Source: Roseovarius sp. M141 (GTDB taxonomy: Bacteria > Pseudomonadota > Alphaproteobacteria > Rhodobacterales > Rhodobacteraceae). Taken from it: a stretch of DNA of 64,000 nt. Location: assembly GCF_024355225.1 (NCBI RefSeq), contig NZ_VCNH01000008.1, positions 1,736,001 to 1,800,000 of the forward strand, written 5' to 3'. The notes under the pieces were generated by a model. It was given only the letters and a program-made list of their open reading frames with translations, was not told the origin of the DNA and searched no databases. Every line of letters starts with the position of its first letter. The first letter of the stretch is position 1. A program made the translations under genes and the position numbers. Shown piece by piece: positions 44,484 to 54,091 of the stretch.

Positions 44484-47400
44484 ATGGACGTACATTGGGT
44501 GCGTAAATTTTTGAACGGGTTGAGTGGTGATGGTGATATGAAGCAGGATATTGGAGTTAAGAAAAATCCAGAATTTGCGTTAACTTCAATGCAAATCGGT
44601 CTGCTTTCCGAAAGTTTCGTCGCCACGCAGCCTTGGGTCAATCTGGAGCAGGTTGTTGTTCATTTTGGCAACACGCCGGTGCGCGAAGATCAGGTCAAGG
44701 CTGGCCTGAAGGCACTGGCCCAGCGACATGATGCACTGCAAATGATGATCCGGTGGGATGACACCGGTCGGCCAAACCAGATGTTGAAGCCTTCAGACCA
44801 CGTTCCGATCATCGTGTCAGAAAAGACCGCTGCCCCGGACGAGGCGCGCCTGGATCAGCTTGAAGCGTTCCTGGACGAAGACCGTCTGCGCGGGTTTGAT
44901 CTGGTGGATCATATCATGTGGCGCGCCAATCTGATCCGCTGGGGCGGAGCGCATGCCGTACTGGTTCTGACGATCCATCATGCCATTGCGGATGGGCGCA
45001 GCATGGCGCGATTGGCGCAGGATTTGATAGCGTTCCTGCAAACCGGTGCGTTGCCGCCTGCCAACCCCGATACAATGACCTTCGAAGGCTTTTGCCGAGA
45101 GATTTCCGAAACTGTCCCGAATTCGGACGAGGCAGAGGCGTATTTCAAGGCGTATCTGAAAGATACCGAGGACGCAGGCGCTTTGAATTTGCCCGAGGGG
45201 GGCGGCGTTGATCCCACGCAGAAACGAAAGCGCCAGATTACGCGGACGCTGACCATCGAAGACGGGGTGGCACTGCGGCAGGTGGCCGCGCAAAACGGGG
45301 CTACGCTGGCCAATCTGGTGCAGGCCGCGTGGGGAATCCTGCTATCCCGTTGGCAGGGGTGCGATGCCGTGACCTTTGGTGTTGTAAGGTCGGGCCGTCA
45401 TGCCATGCCCAATTGTCACGATACCGTTGGGTGCCTGATCAATACGCTGCCGACATGTGTGAAGCTTGACCCCGAACTGACGGTGTCTGATCTGCTGAGC
45501 GCATTGCGCCAACATATGTTGTCTTTGCACAGTCTTGAACAAACTCCAGCCGATCTGATCCGCCGCAGCATTGGGCTGCATGGGGCGAAGCCCTTGTTTG
45601 AAACTGCGGTCATGTTTGAGAACGCCGGAATCGAAAGCCTTGTCACTGACGATGTGCCGTCCGCATGGGTTGAAAAGATCGAACTGCGCGAAGAGGGGGG
45701 CATGCCCCTGATGCTCTCGGTTTATGCCGAGGATGCCATCAAAATCCTGCTTGAGTATGACCCATCCGTTGTTGGCGCTGGGATTGCAGAACGGATGTTT
45801 GGGCACCTGCTGCGGCTGATGGGCGCGATGTCCAAGGCGGATGACAGCACCAGAATCGCTGCGCTTGACATGCTGGATCCCGGCGTGCGCGAAACGCTGC
45901 TGGGCTGGTCGATGCCGGATAGTCCACTGGAAGAGCCGGGCACCTGTCTGGTTGAACGCTTCCGGGATGTGGTGCGGGATGCGCCGGACGCCGCGGCGCT
46001 GGAAGAGATCGGACAGGACGACGTGCTGAGCTTTGCGGGGCTGGACCGGCGATCTGACCGGCTGGCCAAGGTTCTTCAGGATCATGGCGCGGCCCCAGGC
46101 GGGATTGTGGCCGTCAATCTGAGCAGATCCGCCGATTTCGTGGTTGCGGTGCTTGCGGTGCTCAAAACCGGGGCGGCGTTCATGCCGGTGGACCCGATCC
46201 ATCCCGACGCGATGCGCGCGCATATGTTGTCGGACAGCAACGCGCAGATCACGATTCACGCCGGGGGCGTGACCAGCGGCGATAGGACAACGCCAATCCC
46301 GCAAGATTTGGACCCGGTTGCCGATCCCATTGCGTGCCCTGAGGAAAATACCGACCAACTGGCCTATGTGATTTACACTTCCGGCTCAACCGGCACGCCA
46401 AAGGGTGTCCGAGTCACGCGCGGCAATCTTCTGGCGCATGTGACGGCCCTGACACAGGCCTATGGAATGAGCAGCGAAGACCGTGTTCTGCAATTTGCGG
46501 GCCTGTCCTTTGATGTGGCCATTGAGGAGATATTCACCACGCTGATGTCCGGCGCGACACTAGTATTGCGAAGCGATGAGATGGCTGAATCGGCATCAAT
46601 GTTCCTCGATCAGGTTGAGGCACACAAACTCAGCGTGCTGAACATTCCGACAGCCTTCTGGACGGTTCTGACCAAGTATATGGGGACAAGCCAGAGAGGC
46701 GCGCCGCCATCCGTGCGCGTGGTTGTCGTCGGAGGCGAGACTGTTTCGCCGCAAACCTTGTCGGAATGGTTGGCCATCGCGCCAGAGCCGCGATGGCTGA
46801 ACGGCTACGGACCCACCGAAACCACGATCACCTGCACCCTGTTCGAGCCCGACAGCCACCAGCCCGACGAAGATGTCTCTATTGGCCGGCCGACAGCGCA
46901 TGCGCAGGCATATGTCATCGCGTCGGACGGCAGCCTTGCCCCGAAGGGGGCTGTCGGGGAGCTGGCCATCGGCGGCCCTGCGGTCACTCAGGGCTATATC
47001 GGGCGGCCTGGCGAAACGGCGCGGGCCTTCCGGCCCAACAAGTTCAGCGGGAAAGGTCGCATCTATTGCACCGGTGACAGGGCCCGATGGCTGGACTGTG
47101 GCAACCTGCAATTTCTCGGTCGTCAAGATCGGCAGATCAAGCTGCGCGGCCATCGCATTGAATTGGGGCAAGTCGAACGTGCCGTCGAGAAATGCCTTCC
47201 CGGCGTCGAAATGCTGTGTGATGTGTTGGACAAGAACACGCCGTCTGCCCGGCTGGTCGTCTGGATTGCATCGCCCGAAGCGCCGGACCTGACAGCGGTT
47301 TCCAATGACGTCGCGGCCTTGCTGCCCAGCTATATGAGGCCGGCACTGGTCCACCTGCCTCAGTTCCCGCGCACGCCCAGCGACAAGATCGACAGGCGCG

Positions 47401-48470
47401 CGCTGCCCCGGCCTGCGGCCACGCCGCCGCCGGACGCACAGGGCAAAACCAAGGCCACCCAACTGGAAACCCAGATTTGCCAGACCATGGCGGCGGTACT
47501 GAACCTGCCGCATGTCGATCCGGATCAAAGTTTCTTTGATCTGGGGGGGCATTCGTTACTGTCGATCGAGTTCATCGGCCGGATCGAAGTGGTCACCGGG
47601 AAAAAGCTGGGCATCGTTGATTTCCGCGACAACCCGTCCCCCCGCGCCCTGTCCAAGGTGCTGGAAATAGGCAGCCAGACGTCCAAGCATATCATTCCGA
47701 TACAACCGCAGGGGAGCAAGGCCCCGCTGCTGGGAATTCACATTCTTGGCGCGAATGAGGAGTATTTTCATCCAATGGCCAGATATCTCGGGCTGGATCA
47801 GCCGGTGATGGGGGTCTCGGTCGGCTCTTTGGATGAAAACACGCCGACAGGCGTTGAATTTACCGCCAGCCGGTACTGCGAGGAAATCAATCGCTACTAT
47901 CCGACTGGCCCGGTCCACCTTATGGCCGCATCTCTTGGCAGTTACGTTGCGTTCGAGCTGGCACAGCAATTGCACGCCAGCGGTCGCAATGTGGGGATGC
48001 TGGCGTTTTTCGATGCCGCCGGTCCCGACGGCAGAAAAAATGTGACAGGCTTTAGAAAAATCCGCGCGCACCTGCGCCGTGCGCGATATTTGGGCTGGGG
48101 ATATCCGGCGCAGATCATCCACAACCGCATCCACAATTTTCGCCATATGGTTGCCACACGCCAGATCAATCGCAAATCCAAATTCGAGGAAAACCTGCCC
48201 CCGAAGACGGTTTTCGAGTTCATCGCGTCAAATGAACTGGCCGTGCAGGATTATACGCCACAGCCGATCGATATTCCTCTGATCATCTTTCGTTCAGAGA
48301 GCAGTTTTTTCGACTCTGAAGAAACCAAGGCCAATGGTCTGGGATGGGCGTCGGTCGCAAGGGCCGGTTTCAAGGTGATCGATGTGCCCGGCGGCCATCT
48401 GTCAATGTTGCAGGAACCTAATATTCCGACCCTGGCAAGCGAGATGCAAACCGTTTTGAAGTCTTTGTGA
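44484..48470 (+). CDS. Single-module nonribosomal peptide synthetase (C-A-T-TE)
   Basis: A 1328-residue enzyme with four domains in order. Condensation (about 35-430): HHAIADG, H165-H166, the catalytic HHxxxDG motif. Adenylation (about 490-960): YTSGSTGTPKGV near 630, NGYGPTETTI, and TGDRARWLDCGNLQFLGRQDRQIKLRGHRIE; the SFDVAIEE motif keeps the Asp that binds an amino-acid alpha-amine. Thiolation (about 990-1065): LGGHS with S1024 as the phosphopantetheine site. Thioesterase (about 1085-1328): a nucleophile-like AASLGSYV (S1150) and terminal GGHLSML. It would load one amino acid, join it to a donor and release it. No phosphopantetheinyl transferase gene is nearby. The start could also be ATG 44538. 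Confidence 0.92.
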   Translation: MDVHWVRKFLNGLSGDGDMKQDIGVKKNPEFALTSMQIGLLSESFVATQPWVNLEQVVVHFGNTPVREDQVKAGLKALAQRHDALQMMIRWDDTGRPNQMLKPSDHVPIIVSEKTAAPDEARLDQLEAFLDEDRLRGFDLVDHIMWRANLIRWGGAHAVLVLTIHHAIADGRSMARLAQDLIAFLQTGALPPANPDTMTFEGFCREISETVPNSDEAEAYFKAYLKDTEDAGALNLPEGGGVDPTQKRKRQITRTLTIEDGVALRQVAAQNGATLANLVQAAWGILLSRWQGCDAVTFGVVRSGRHAMPNCHDTVGCLINTLPTCVKLDPELTVSDLLSALRQHMLSLHSLEQTPADLIRRSIGLHGAKPLFETAVMFENAGIESLVTDDVPSAWVEKIELREEGGMPLMLSVYAEDAIKILLEYDPSVVGAGIAERMFGHLLRLMGAMSKADDSTRIAALDMLDPGVRETLLGWSMPDSPLEEPGTCLVERFRDVVRDAPDAAALEEIGQDDVLSFAGLDRRSDRLAKVLQDHGAAPGGIVAVNLSRSADFVVAVLAVLKTGAAFMPVDPIHPDAMRAHMLSDSNAQITIHAGGVTSGDRTTPIPQDLDPVADPIACPEENTDQLAYVIYTSGSTGTPKGVRVTRGNLLAHVTALTQAYGMSSEDRVLQFAGLSFDVAIEEIFTTLMSGATLVLRSDEMAESASMFLDQVEAHKLSVLNIPTAFWTVLTKYMGTSQRGAPPSVRVVVVGGETVSPQTLSEWLAIAPEPRWLNGYGPTETTITCTLFEPDSHQPDEDVSIGRPTAHAQAYVIASDGSLAPKGAVGELAIGGPAVTQGYIGRPGETARAFRPNKFSGKGRIYCTGDRARWLDCGNLQFLGRQDRQIKLRGHRIELGQVERAVEKCLPGVEMLCDVLDKNTPSARLVVWIASPEAPDLTAVSNDVAALLPSYMRPALVHLPQFPRTPSDKIDRRALPRPAATPPPDAQGKTKATQLETQICQTMAAVLNLPHVDPDQSFFDLGGHSLLSIEFIGRIEVVTGKKLGIVDFRDNPSPRALSKVLEIGSQTSKHIIPIQPQGSKAPLLGIHILGANEEYFHPMARYLGLDQPVMGVSVGSLDENTPTGVEFTASRYCEEINRYYPTGPVHLMAASLGSYVAFELAQQLHASGRNVGMLAFFDAAGPDGRKNVTGFRKIRAHLRRARYLGWGYPAQIIHNRIHNFRHMVATRQINRKSKFEENLPPKTVFEFIASNELAVQDYTPQPIDIPLIIFRSESSFFDSEETKANGLGWASVARAGFKVIDVPGGHLSMLQEPNIPTLASEMQTVLKSL

Positions 48471-48474
48471 TTTT

Positions 48475-48525
48475 CGCGCGCCTGTGTTTCGGGTCCAAGC
48501 CTGTTGCGCATGGCTCAGGCGCGCG
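48475..48525. terminator. Inverted repeat between convergent peptide synthetase and acyltransferase genes
   Basis: CGCGCGCCTG (48475-48484) and CAGGCGCGCG (48516-48525) form a 10-bp stem with a 31-base loop, flanked by T-rich TTTTC on both sides. It lies between convergent stops and may be a bidirectional terminator. Confidence 0.5.
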
Positions 48526-48565
48526 CTTCGCGGTTTTCATTTAGGAAAAGACCCAAGCTGTTATT

Positions 48566-49513
48566 TCAGCTCAGATCCCACTCGTATTGATTGAACAAAA
48601 TACTGCGGGCGCCAAACATTTCTTTTTGTCTCGACAGGCCGGTGTTCAGCGTTCGACCGCCATCCGTGGTGGAAATGCCGAAATTGAACCATGTCCTGCC
48701 TGAATAGACGGAGTCCAGCAGGCGGGAAACGATCAGGTCAAGCGCGCCGTCGCGCCGACCGTCTTCGGTGGAGGCCATGTATTGCACGTGCACCACAGGG
48801 CCGCAGTCAAAAACCACGATCCCGCCCTGAAGCGATCCGCCAGCGCCCGCGACATAAAGGCGGATCTTATCGGGAAAGTGACCGCGCAGCTGCTCGATCT
48901 CCGCCAGGCTATGCGTGGGTGCTGCGCCGTGCGCATCGCCCAGTCGCGCCGTGAGGATGTGCCAGAACGCAGCAAAGTCATCGCTTTGCGTCACCTTCAA
49001 CCCCGCCTTTCCGGCACGGCTGACGCCTTGGCGCTTGGACTTGGAGAATTTCGGAGACCGGCCAATGGCGATGGCCGACGACAGATCACATCGGACCATT
49101 TGCGCGCCGCGCTGCACAAGTGCGTAGATGTCCTGCTCGGCCGGGTACTGGTGAAAAATATGAGGAATGGCCTTGTAAAGAAGCCTTTTGAAGCCCGAGG
49201 CGCGGAGCGTGTCATATAGCGCGGACACCGTTTCGATCATCAGCTCGGCAGACATCGCGGGCCCGGTAACCAGCCCGCCATAGGTTAGCCCGCCGTGGGA
49301 TTGCAGCGTGTCCCCGGCGCGGTTCGCGGGCAGCAGGGCGATGATCTTGCCGTCCGCTTCGGCGATCAGCGAGTGATCCTCGAACCGGTCCGAATGATAA
49401 TCCATGAAGCGGCGATCATGCAGGAAGGTGCCATTGCCGGAGGTGGGCACAAAGGCGTTCCAAGCGTCGGCGTCGCGCTGCGTGTAGCGCCGAATGTTCA
49501 GGGATTTGTTCAT
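48566..49513 (-). CDS. GNAT/FemAB-like acyltransferase
   Basis: A 315-residue protein with the FemAB-like fold, a duplicated GNAT: the first half is N-terminal RRYTQRDADAWNAFVPTSGNGTFLHDRRFMDYHSDRFEDHSLIAEADGKIIALLPAN, and the second has LYVAGAGGSLQGGIVVFDCGPVVHVQYMASTEDGRRDGALDLIVSRLLD. Such enzymes move acyl or aminoacyl groups onto amines, for example of sugars or peptides. It is divergent from fdtA, so in the glycan context it may acylate the amino sugar. Confidence 0.72.
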   Translation of the reverse strand: MNKSLNIRRYTQRDADAWNAFVPTSGNGTFLHDRRFMDYHSDRFEDHSLIAEADGKIIALLPANRAGDTLQSHGGLTYGGLVTGPAMSAELMIETVSALYDTLRASGFKRLLYKAIPHIFHQYPAEQDIYALVQRGAQMVRCDLSSAIAIGRSPKFSKSKRQGVSRAGKAGLKVTQSDDFAAFWHILTARLGDAHGAAPTHSLAEIEQLRGHFPDKIRLYVAGAGGSLQGGIVVFDCGPVVHVQYMASTEDGRRDGALDLIVSRLLDSVYSGRTWFNFGISTTDGGRTLNTGLSRQKEMFGARSILFNQYEWDLS

Positions 49514-49689
49514 TCTGTCATACCACTTTCACAGGTTCCGCACGATCATGGGTACATATCATCGTTTGGCGCCGTATGATCAACGCTTCTTGCGGGATGC
49601 GGCGCAGCATTAGCGCGACAGGCAAAAGCATTTGTCGAATATACTCTCGTCAGATAGTCAGGGTGCGGACAGAAGCGAGATGAAATTCC

Positions 49690-50100
49690 ATGCCCCTGAA
49701 AGATTGCCGTGTCATAGAGCTGCCCAAGATCGCGGATGCGCGCGGTAATCTGACCTTCGTGGAGGGCGGGAATCACATCCCGTTCGACATAAAGCGGGTC
49801 TACTATCTGTATGACGTGCCCGGCGGCGCGGATCGCGGTGAACATGCGCACAAGGCGCTGCATCAGTTCGTGATCTGCATGTCGGGCAGTTTCGACATGG
49901 TGCTGGACGATGGGTTCGAGAAGCGGCGATTTCATCTGAACCGGTCCTATTTCGGGGTCTATGTCTGCCCCATGATGTGGCGATACCTCGATAATTTCTC
50001 GTCGGGATCGGTCTGCATGGTCATGGCATCAGCCCCCTATGACGAGGCCGATTACATACGGGACAAGGCGGAATTTCTTAGCGCGGTAGGTGTGTCGTGA
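49690..50100 (+). CDS. fdtA: dTDP-sugar 3,4-ketoisomerase, FdtA/QdtA family
   Basis: A 136-residue cupin-fold enzyme: [51 protein letters not shown] is the FdtA signature, with the HAH histidines. It converts dTDP-4-keto-6-deoxyglucose to the 3-keto isomer. The product then goes to the aminotransferase encoded next, which overlaps it by 4 bases. The rmlA and rmlB genes that make the substrate are not in the window. WxcM-like acyltransferases share this domain, but here it stands alone. Confidence 0.87.
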   Translation: MPLKDCRVIELPKIADARGNLTFVEGGNHIPFDIKRVYYLYDVPGGADRGEHAHKALHQFVICMSGSFDMVLDDGFEKRRFHLNRSYFGVYVCPMMWRYLDNFSSGSVCMVMASAPYDEADYIRDKAEFLSAVGVS

Positions 50101-51191
50101 AGGTTCCGTTTCTGGATCTGAAAGCGGCCCATGCCGAGGTGAAGGACCAGATCGAAGCCGAGCTGCTGCGCGTCGCGCGGTCGGGTTCCTATGTTCTGGG
50201 CCCTGAACTGGAGGCGTTCGAGGCCTCTTTTGCAGCCTACATCGGCAGTCCGCATTGCGCGGGGGTGGCCAACGGACTGGATGCGCTGCGCCTCGGGCTG
50301 AGCGCGATGGGCATCGGCCCCGGTGATGAGGTCATCGTGCCCAGCAACACCTACATCGCCACATGGCTGGCGGTCAGCCAGTGCGGCGCGACCCCGAGGC
50401 CCGTGGAGCCATTGGAGGACACCTATAACATCGACCCTGATGCCGTGCGCGCGGCGGTGACTGATCGCACAAGGGCCATCCTGCCGGTGCATCTATATGG
50501 CCAGCCTGCGGACATGGACGCCTTGGAGAGCATCGCACGGCAACATGATCTGTCGGTGCTGGAAGACGGCGCTCAGGCGCATGGCGCGCGCTACAAGTCA
50601 CGCCGGATCGGCAGTGCCGGCACCGTCGCCTGGAGCTTCTATCCGACAAAGAATCTGGGCGCATTGGGCGACGGAGGCGCGTTGACGACAGATGACGGCG
50701 ATATCGCCGCCAAAACCCGGTTGTTGCGAAATTACGGATCATCCGTCAAATACGAAAACGATATCAAGGGCGTGAATAGTCGCCTCGACCCCATTCAGGC
50801 CGCTGTGCTGAACGTCAAGCTAAGCGTCCTGGACGCGGCAACTGCCCGGCGTCAGGAAATTGCGCGGCGCTATTCAGAGGCATTTGCCGAAGCGGGCCTT
50901 GGCGTTCCATCCGTGCCGGACTGGGCTGATCCGGTCTGGCATCTGTACGTGCTGCGCCACCCGGACCGTGAAGCGTTCCAAAAGCGGCTGGACGAGGCCG
51001 GTATCGGGACCGTCATCCACTATCCGATCCCGCCGCATTTGCAGAACGCCTACGTAGATGCCGGATATGCGCGCGGCAGCTTTCCTCTGGCCGAACGTCT
51101 GGCCGACGAAGTGCTGAGCCTGCCGATGTGCCCTGCCCAGACGGACGAGCAGACGCAATATGTGATCGACAGCGTGCTAAGGTTGGCCTGA
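50097..51191 (+). CDS. fdtB: DegT/DnrJ/EryC1/StrS aminotransferase (FdtB-like)
   Basis: A 364-residue PLP sugar aminotransferase: [59 protein letters not shown] and [17 protein letters not shown] with the PLP lysine. It would make dTDP-3-amino-3,6-dideoxyhexose from the FdtA product. The GTG start overlaps the fdtA stop (GTGA). With FdtA it suggests a 3-amino sugar such as Fuc3N or Qui3N; which one depends on the isomerase and cannot be told here. Confidence 0.87.
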   Translation: MKVPFLDLKAAHAEVKDQIEAELLRVARSGSYVLGPELEAFEASFAAYIGSPHCAGVANGLDALRLGLSAMGIGPGDEVIVPSNTYIATWLAVSQCGATPRPVEPLEDTYNIDPDAVRAAVTDRTRAILPVHLYGQPADMDALESIARQHDLSVLEDGAQAHGARYKSRRIGSAGTVAWSFYPTKNLGALGDGGALTTDDGDIAAKTRLLRNYGSSVKYENDIKGVNSRLDPIQAAVLNVKLSVLDAATARRQEIARRYSEAFAEAGLGVPSVPDWADPVWHLYVLRHPDREAFQKRLDEAGIGTVIHYPIPPHLQNAYVDAGYARGSFPLAERLADEVLSLPMCPAQTDEQTQYVIDSVLRLA

Positions 51192-51337
51192 GCGCGCAGT
51201 TGTGAGACTTTGCGGCGTCGGCTACCCGCGCGCAGTTTTACATCGCTTGGGCCGCGAAGCTGGCACTTTGCTGGAATAGTTTCTAAGACTCTGCCAATTG
51301 CCGTTTGAGATTTGTCACCCCGTGGAGGGCCGCCGCG

Positions 51338-52075
51338 TTGAAGCCGGATTGTATGATCATCCACCTGGAGCGTGCCCATGCGCGCTTGCCGCAGGTCCAA
51401 GCCACGATAGACATGTTGCCCTTGCGCTCGCATATCGTGGCGGCAGTCGACGGCCAGCAGATGAGCGATCAGCATTCCCAAGCATACATGCGCAAAACTT
51501 TGCGCCCTCACTATCCGTTTGAGCTGCGGCCATCCGAGGTGGCCACGTTCCACAGCCATCGGGCCTGCTGGCAACGGATCATCGACGAGGGGCTTGATGC
51601 CGCGCTGATCCTCGAAGACGATCTGCAACTTGACCCCGAGGTTTTTCCGACCGCGTTGGACCTTGCAGTTTCCAACGCCCGACAGGGGGATTTCGTGCGG
51701 TTTCCGATCAAACTTCGCGAAGAGCCGCTGCGCGACATTGCGTCGACCGGATCAATCCATTTGAGATCTTATGACCGGATCGCACTTGGCATGGTCGCGC
51801 AATTGGTGACCCGTGACGCGGCAAGCGCGCTTCTGGCCGCTTCGGTGAAATTTGATCGCCCGGTGGATAATTTTCTGCAAATGCAGTGGGTTCATAACGT
51901 ACGGGTGCTGACCGTGTGGCCGTCGGGCGTGCGTGAAATTTCAAGCGAGCTGGGCGGTAGCCTGATCAGCCGCAAGGGCGGATTCGTCGAGAAAATGAGG
52001 CGGGAAATTCTACGTCCCTTGTATCGTCGCAAAATCAGGGCGCTTGCCAGGCGGAACCTCAATGCATCAGAGTAA
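51338..52075 (+). CDS. Glycosyltransferase family 25
   Basis: A ~245-residue GT25 enzyme: MIIHLERAHARLPQVQATIDML opens the domain, and HRACWQRIIDEGLDAALILEDDLQLDPEVF is the EDD-type donor motif region. These add galactose or similar sugars to lipooligosaccharide. I choose TTG 51338 because GGAGG lies nine bases upstream; an upstream TTG (51305) and ATG 51353 are alternatives. It overlaps the GT2 gene by 14 bases. Confidence 0.85.
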   Translation: MKPDCMIIHLERAHARLPQVQATIDMLPLRSHIVAAVDGQQMSDQHSQAYMRKTLRPHYPFELRPSEVATFHSHRACWQRIIDEGLDAALILEDDLQLDPEVFPTALDLAVSNARQGDFVRFPIKLREEPLRDIASTGSIHLRSYDRIALGMVAQLVTRDAASALLAASVKFDRPVDNFLQMQWVHNVRVLTVWPSGVREISSELGGSLISRKGGFVEKMRREILRPLYRRKIRALARRNLNASE

Positions 52076-52943
52076 TGCAGCCGAACGCGTCACGATTGTA
52101 ACCGTTGCCTATAACAGCTCAGCAGTTCTTGCTGATATGCTTGCATCGGTGCCCGCGCAGACGCCCGTGGTGATATTCGATAATGCCTCGCAGGATCGCC
52201 CCAAGCTGCGAGAGCTGGTCGCAGCCAGAGAGAACAAGACACAGCTCATCGAAAGCGACAGAAATCTGGGTTTCGGAACAGGCTGTAACAAGGGCGCCGA
52301 AGCGGCTGAAACCGAGTTTCTGCTGTTTCTAAACCCGGACACTGCGCTGTTTCCGGATACCTTGCAAAATCTGGTTCTCGCCGCGGACCGGCGCCCTGAT
52401 ATATCCGCCTTCAACCCCCGGATCCTCAACGACGACGGCACGTCCATCCTGAAGCGGCGCAGCGATCTGGTGCCGCGCGGGGCGTGGGTGCCACGGGGTG
52501 AGTTGACACAAGACACCATTCTGCCGGTTCTGTCCGGCGCTGCATTTTTCGTGCGCCGCGCCGATTTCAATGCGGTCGGTGGCTTTGACACCAAGATATT
52601 TCTGTTCTTCGAGGACGATGACCTGAGCGTTCGCCTGTCGGCGGCCAGAGGCAACCTGATGTATGTGCACGATGCCAAGGTCAGTCACATTGGTGGGGCA
52701 TCATCCGGGTGGTCTCCCAAGAGCGAGAAACTCAAAAACTGGCATTGGGGGTTTTCGCAGATCTACACGGCGCGCAAGCACGGTATGCGGCTGGCCTGCC
52801 TTGGTGCGGTCTTGAAAACGGGTATCAGAGCGTTGTCACCGGCCACGTTGCTGTCCTCAAAGCGCAGGCTGAAATACGCGGCGCGTCTGCGGGGAATGGC
52901 TGGCGCGCTCAGGTGGGGGGGGGCGCGGCGGATACGCACCTAG
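52062..52943 (+). CDS. Glycosyltransferase family 2 (rhamnosyltransferase-like)
   Basis: A 293-residue GT-A enzyme: VTIVTVAYNSSAVLADMLASVP, VVIFDNASQD and the acceptor-side FLLFLNPDTALFPDTL with the DxD-like NPDT motif, then FFEDDDLSVRLSAARGNLMYVHDAKVSHIGGASS. The pattern fits WbbL/RfbF-like rhamnosyl or related transferases. I use the ATG at 52062 (MHQSNAAERV). It ends close to the convergent AlgJ-like gene. The two transferases and FdtA/B form one transcription unit. Confidence 0.86.
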   Translation: MHQSNAAERVTIVTVAYNSSAVLADMLASVPAQTPVVIFDNASQDRPKLRELVAARENKTQLIESDRNLGFGTGCNKGAEAAETEFLLFLNPDTALFPDTLQNLVLAADRRPDISAFNPRILNDDGTSILKRRSDLVPRGAWVPRGELTQDTILPVLSGAAFFVRRADFNAVGGFDTKIFLFFEDDDLSVRLSAARGNLMYVHDAKVSHIGGASSGWSPKSEKLKNWHWGFSQIYTARKHGMRLACLGAVLKTGIRALSPATLLSSKRRLKYAARLRGMAGALRWGGARRIRT

Positions 52944-52977
52944 AAGGTTGCGATCCTGTTCCGCCAAATGTGCGGAG

Positions 52978-54078
52978 CTAATTTCCGCTTTCGGTGAAGG
53001 ATAGCATGTCACGCTCAACCATCTGGACAATGACGATATCGGGCGCGAACGCCTCCAGATATCGGCCGAGCGCGGCGCTATCAATAAACTTCCAATGTAC
53101 GCGATAGACGACCCTGAAGCTGGCGTCGAACAGGGCCGAGGAGGCGGTGCAGAAGGAGTCGCACAGCATTAAAACGGTCTGGTCATTGGGCGCATTGTCG
53201 GTCCGGGTCATCTTCATGGATCTGTCCATGACCGACACCTCACCATCACCCGAGGGGACACATGCGCTGGTGTCACCAGACAGCAGGCTGAGCGTCGCCA
53301 GGCATGTTTCGGGGGGCGGGGTCATCGTGATGCGGTAGTCGACCTCGTGATCCGGGCCAAACATCTCATGCATTTTAAGAAGGCGAACGAGGTCCCCGGC
53401 CGGGCGATTGACCGGGGTCAGCTGGTAGTCGACGGGCGATGCCGGAACCGCGTGCTGATCACTTAGGAATCGCATGACATTATCATAGCTGGCCGCTGCC
53501 CCGGCACGGGTCCAATGCGTATCGGTTTTCAAATAGGCTTGGCTGGTTTCCTTGAGCCGCCGCATCACCGGCCGCAGGTCCAGGATGGAAACACCCATCG
53601 CTTCGGCGCGATTTACGAATGCGTCGGTCACGGTTTGCTGCGCCGGGTTCAGATCCGGCGGCAGCATTTCGGGGTAAACCGAATGTTTGTTCGGCGCGAT
53701 CACAACAGCCAGAGCAGCGCCTGCATCTGCAACCCTTTGCTGAAGACGGGCCAGACCGGCGGCGCGATCTTCAATCAGCCCCGCTGGTGGTTGCCAGCTG
53801 CCAGTCGCCTTGCTGATGACCTGCCCATCATCGTCGCCAAGGAAAAAGTAACCGTTTCGCCCGATCCGCGTGCGTCCGGGATACATCGAGCGATTGCAGC
53901 ACGACATGAGCAGATAAGCGACATTGCCTTCGACGCGGTCCAGTGACCATAGATCACGCGTCTCGGACGGCCACAGCTTGCCTCCGATATAGGCGCGCAA
54001 TGCGAGATTGGCGATCGGAAGGCTTAGAATGATGGCGGTGGCGATCGCGGCAAAGATGGTCAGGCGGCGGCGGTACAT
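52978..54078 (-). CDS. AlgJ/AlgX-like SGNH O-acetyltransferase component
   Basis: A ~366-residue protein with an N-terminal membrane anchor (MYRRRLTIFAAIATAIILSLPIANLALRAYI) and a periplasmic SGNH-like domain. YLKTDTHWTRAGAAASYDNVM has the D-x-H pair, and LMLCDSFCTAS resembles the DSF serine block. ALAVVIAPNKHSVYPEMLP is typical of AlgJ. It takes acetyl groups from the MBOAT partner to modify polysaccharide. The start MYRRRL has GAAGGAA eight bases upstream. It follows the AlgI-like gene by 13 bases. Confidence 0.85.
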   Translation of the reverse strand: MYRRRLTIFAAIATAIILSLPIANLALRAYIGGKLWPSETRDLWSLDRVEGNVAYLLMSCCNRSMYPGRTRIGRNGYFFLGDDDGQVISKATGSWQPPAGLIEDRAAGLARLQQRVADAGAALAVVIAPNKHSVYPEMLPPDLNPAQQTVTDAFVNRAEAMGVSILDLRPVMRRLKETSQAYLKTDTHWTRAGAAASYDNVMRFLSDQHAVPASPVDYQLTPVNRPAGDLVRLLKMHEMFGPDHEVDYRITMTPPPETCLATLSLLSGDTSACVPSGDGEVSVMDRSMKMTRTDNAPNDQTVLMLCDSFCTASSALFDASFRVVYRVHWKFIDSAALGRYLEAFAPDIVIVQMVERDMLSFTESGN

Positions 54079-54091
54079 GAGGGCCGTTCCT

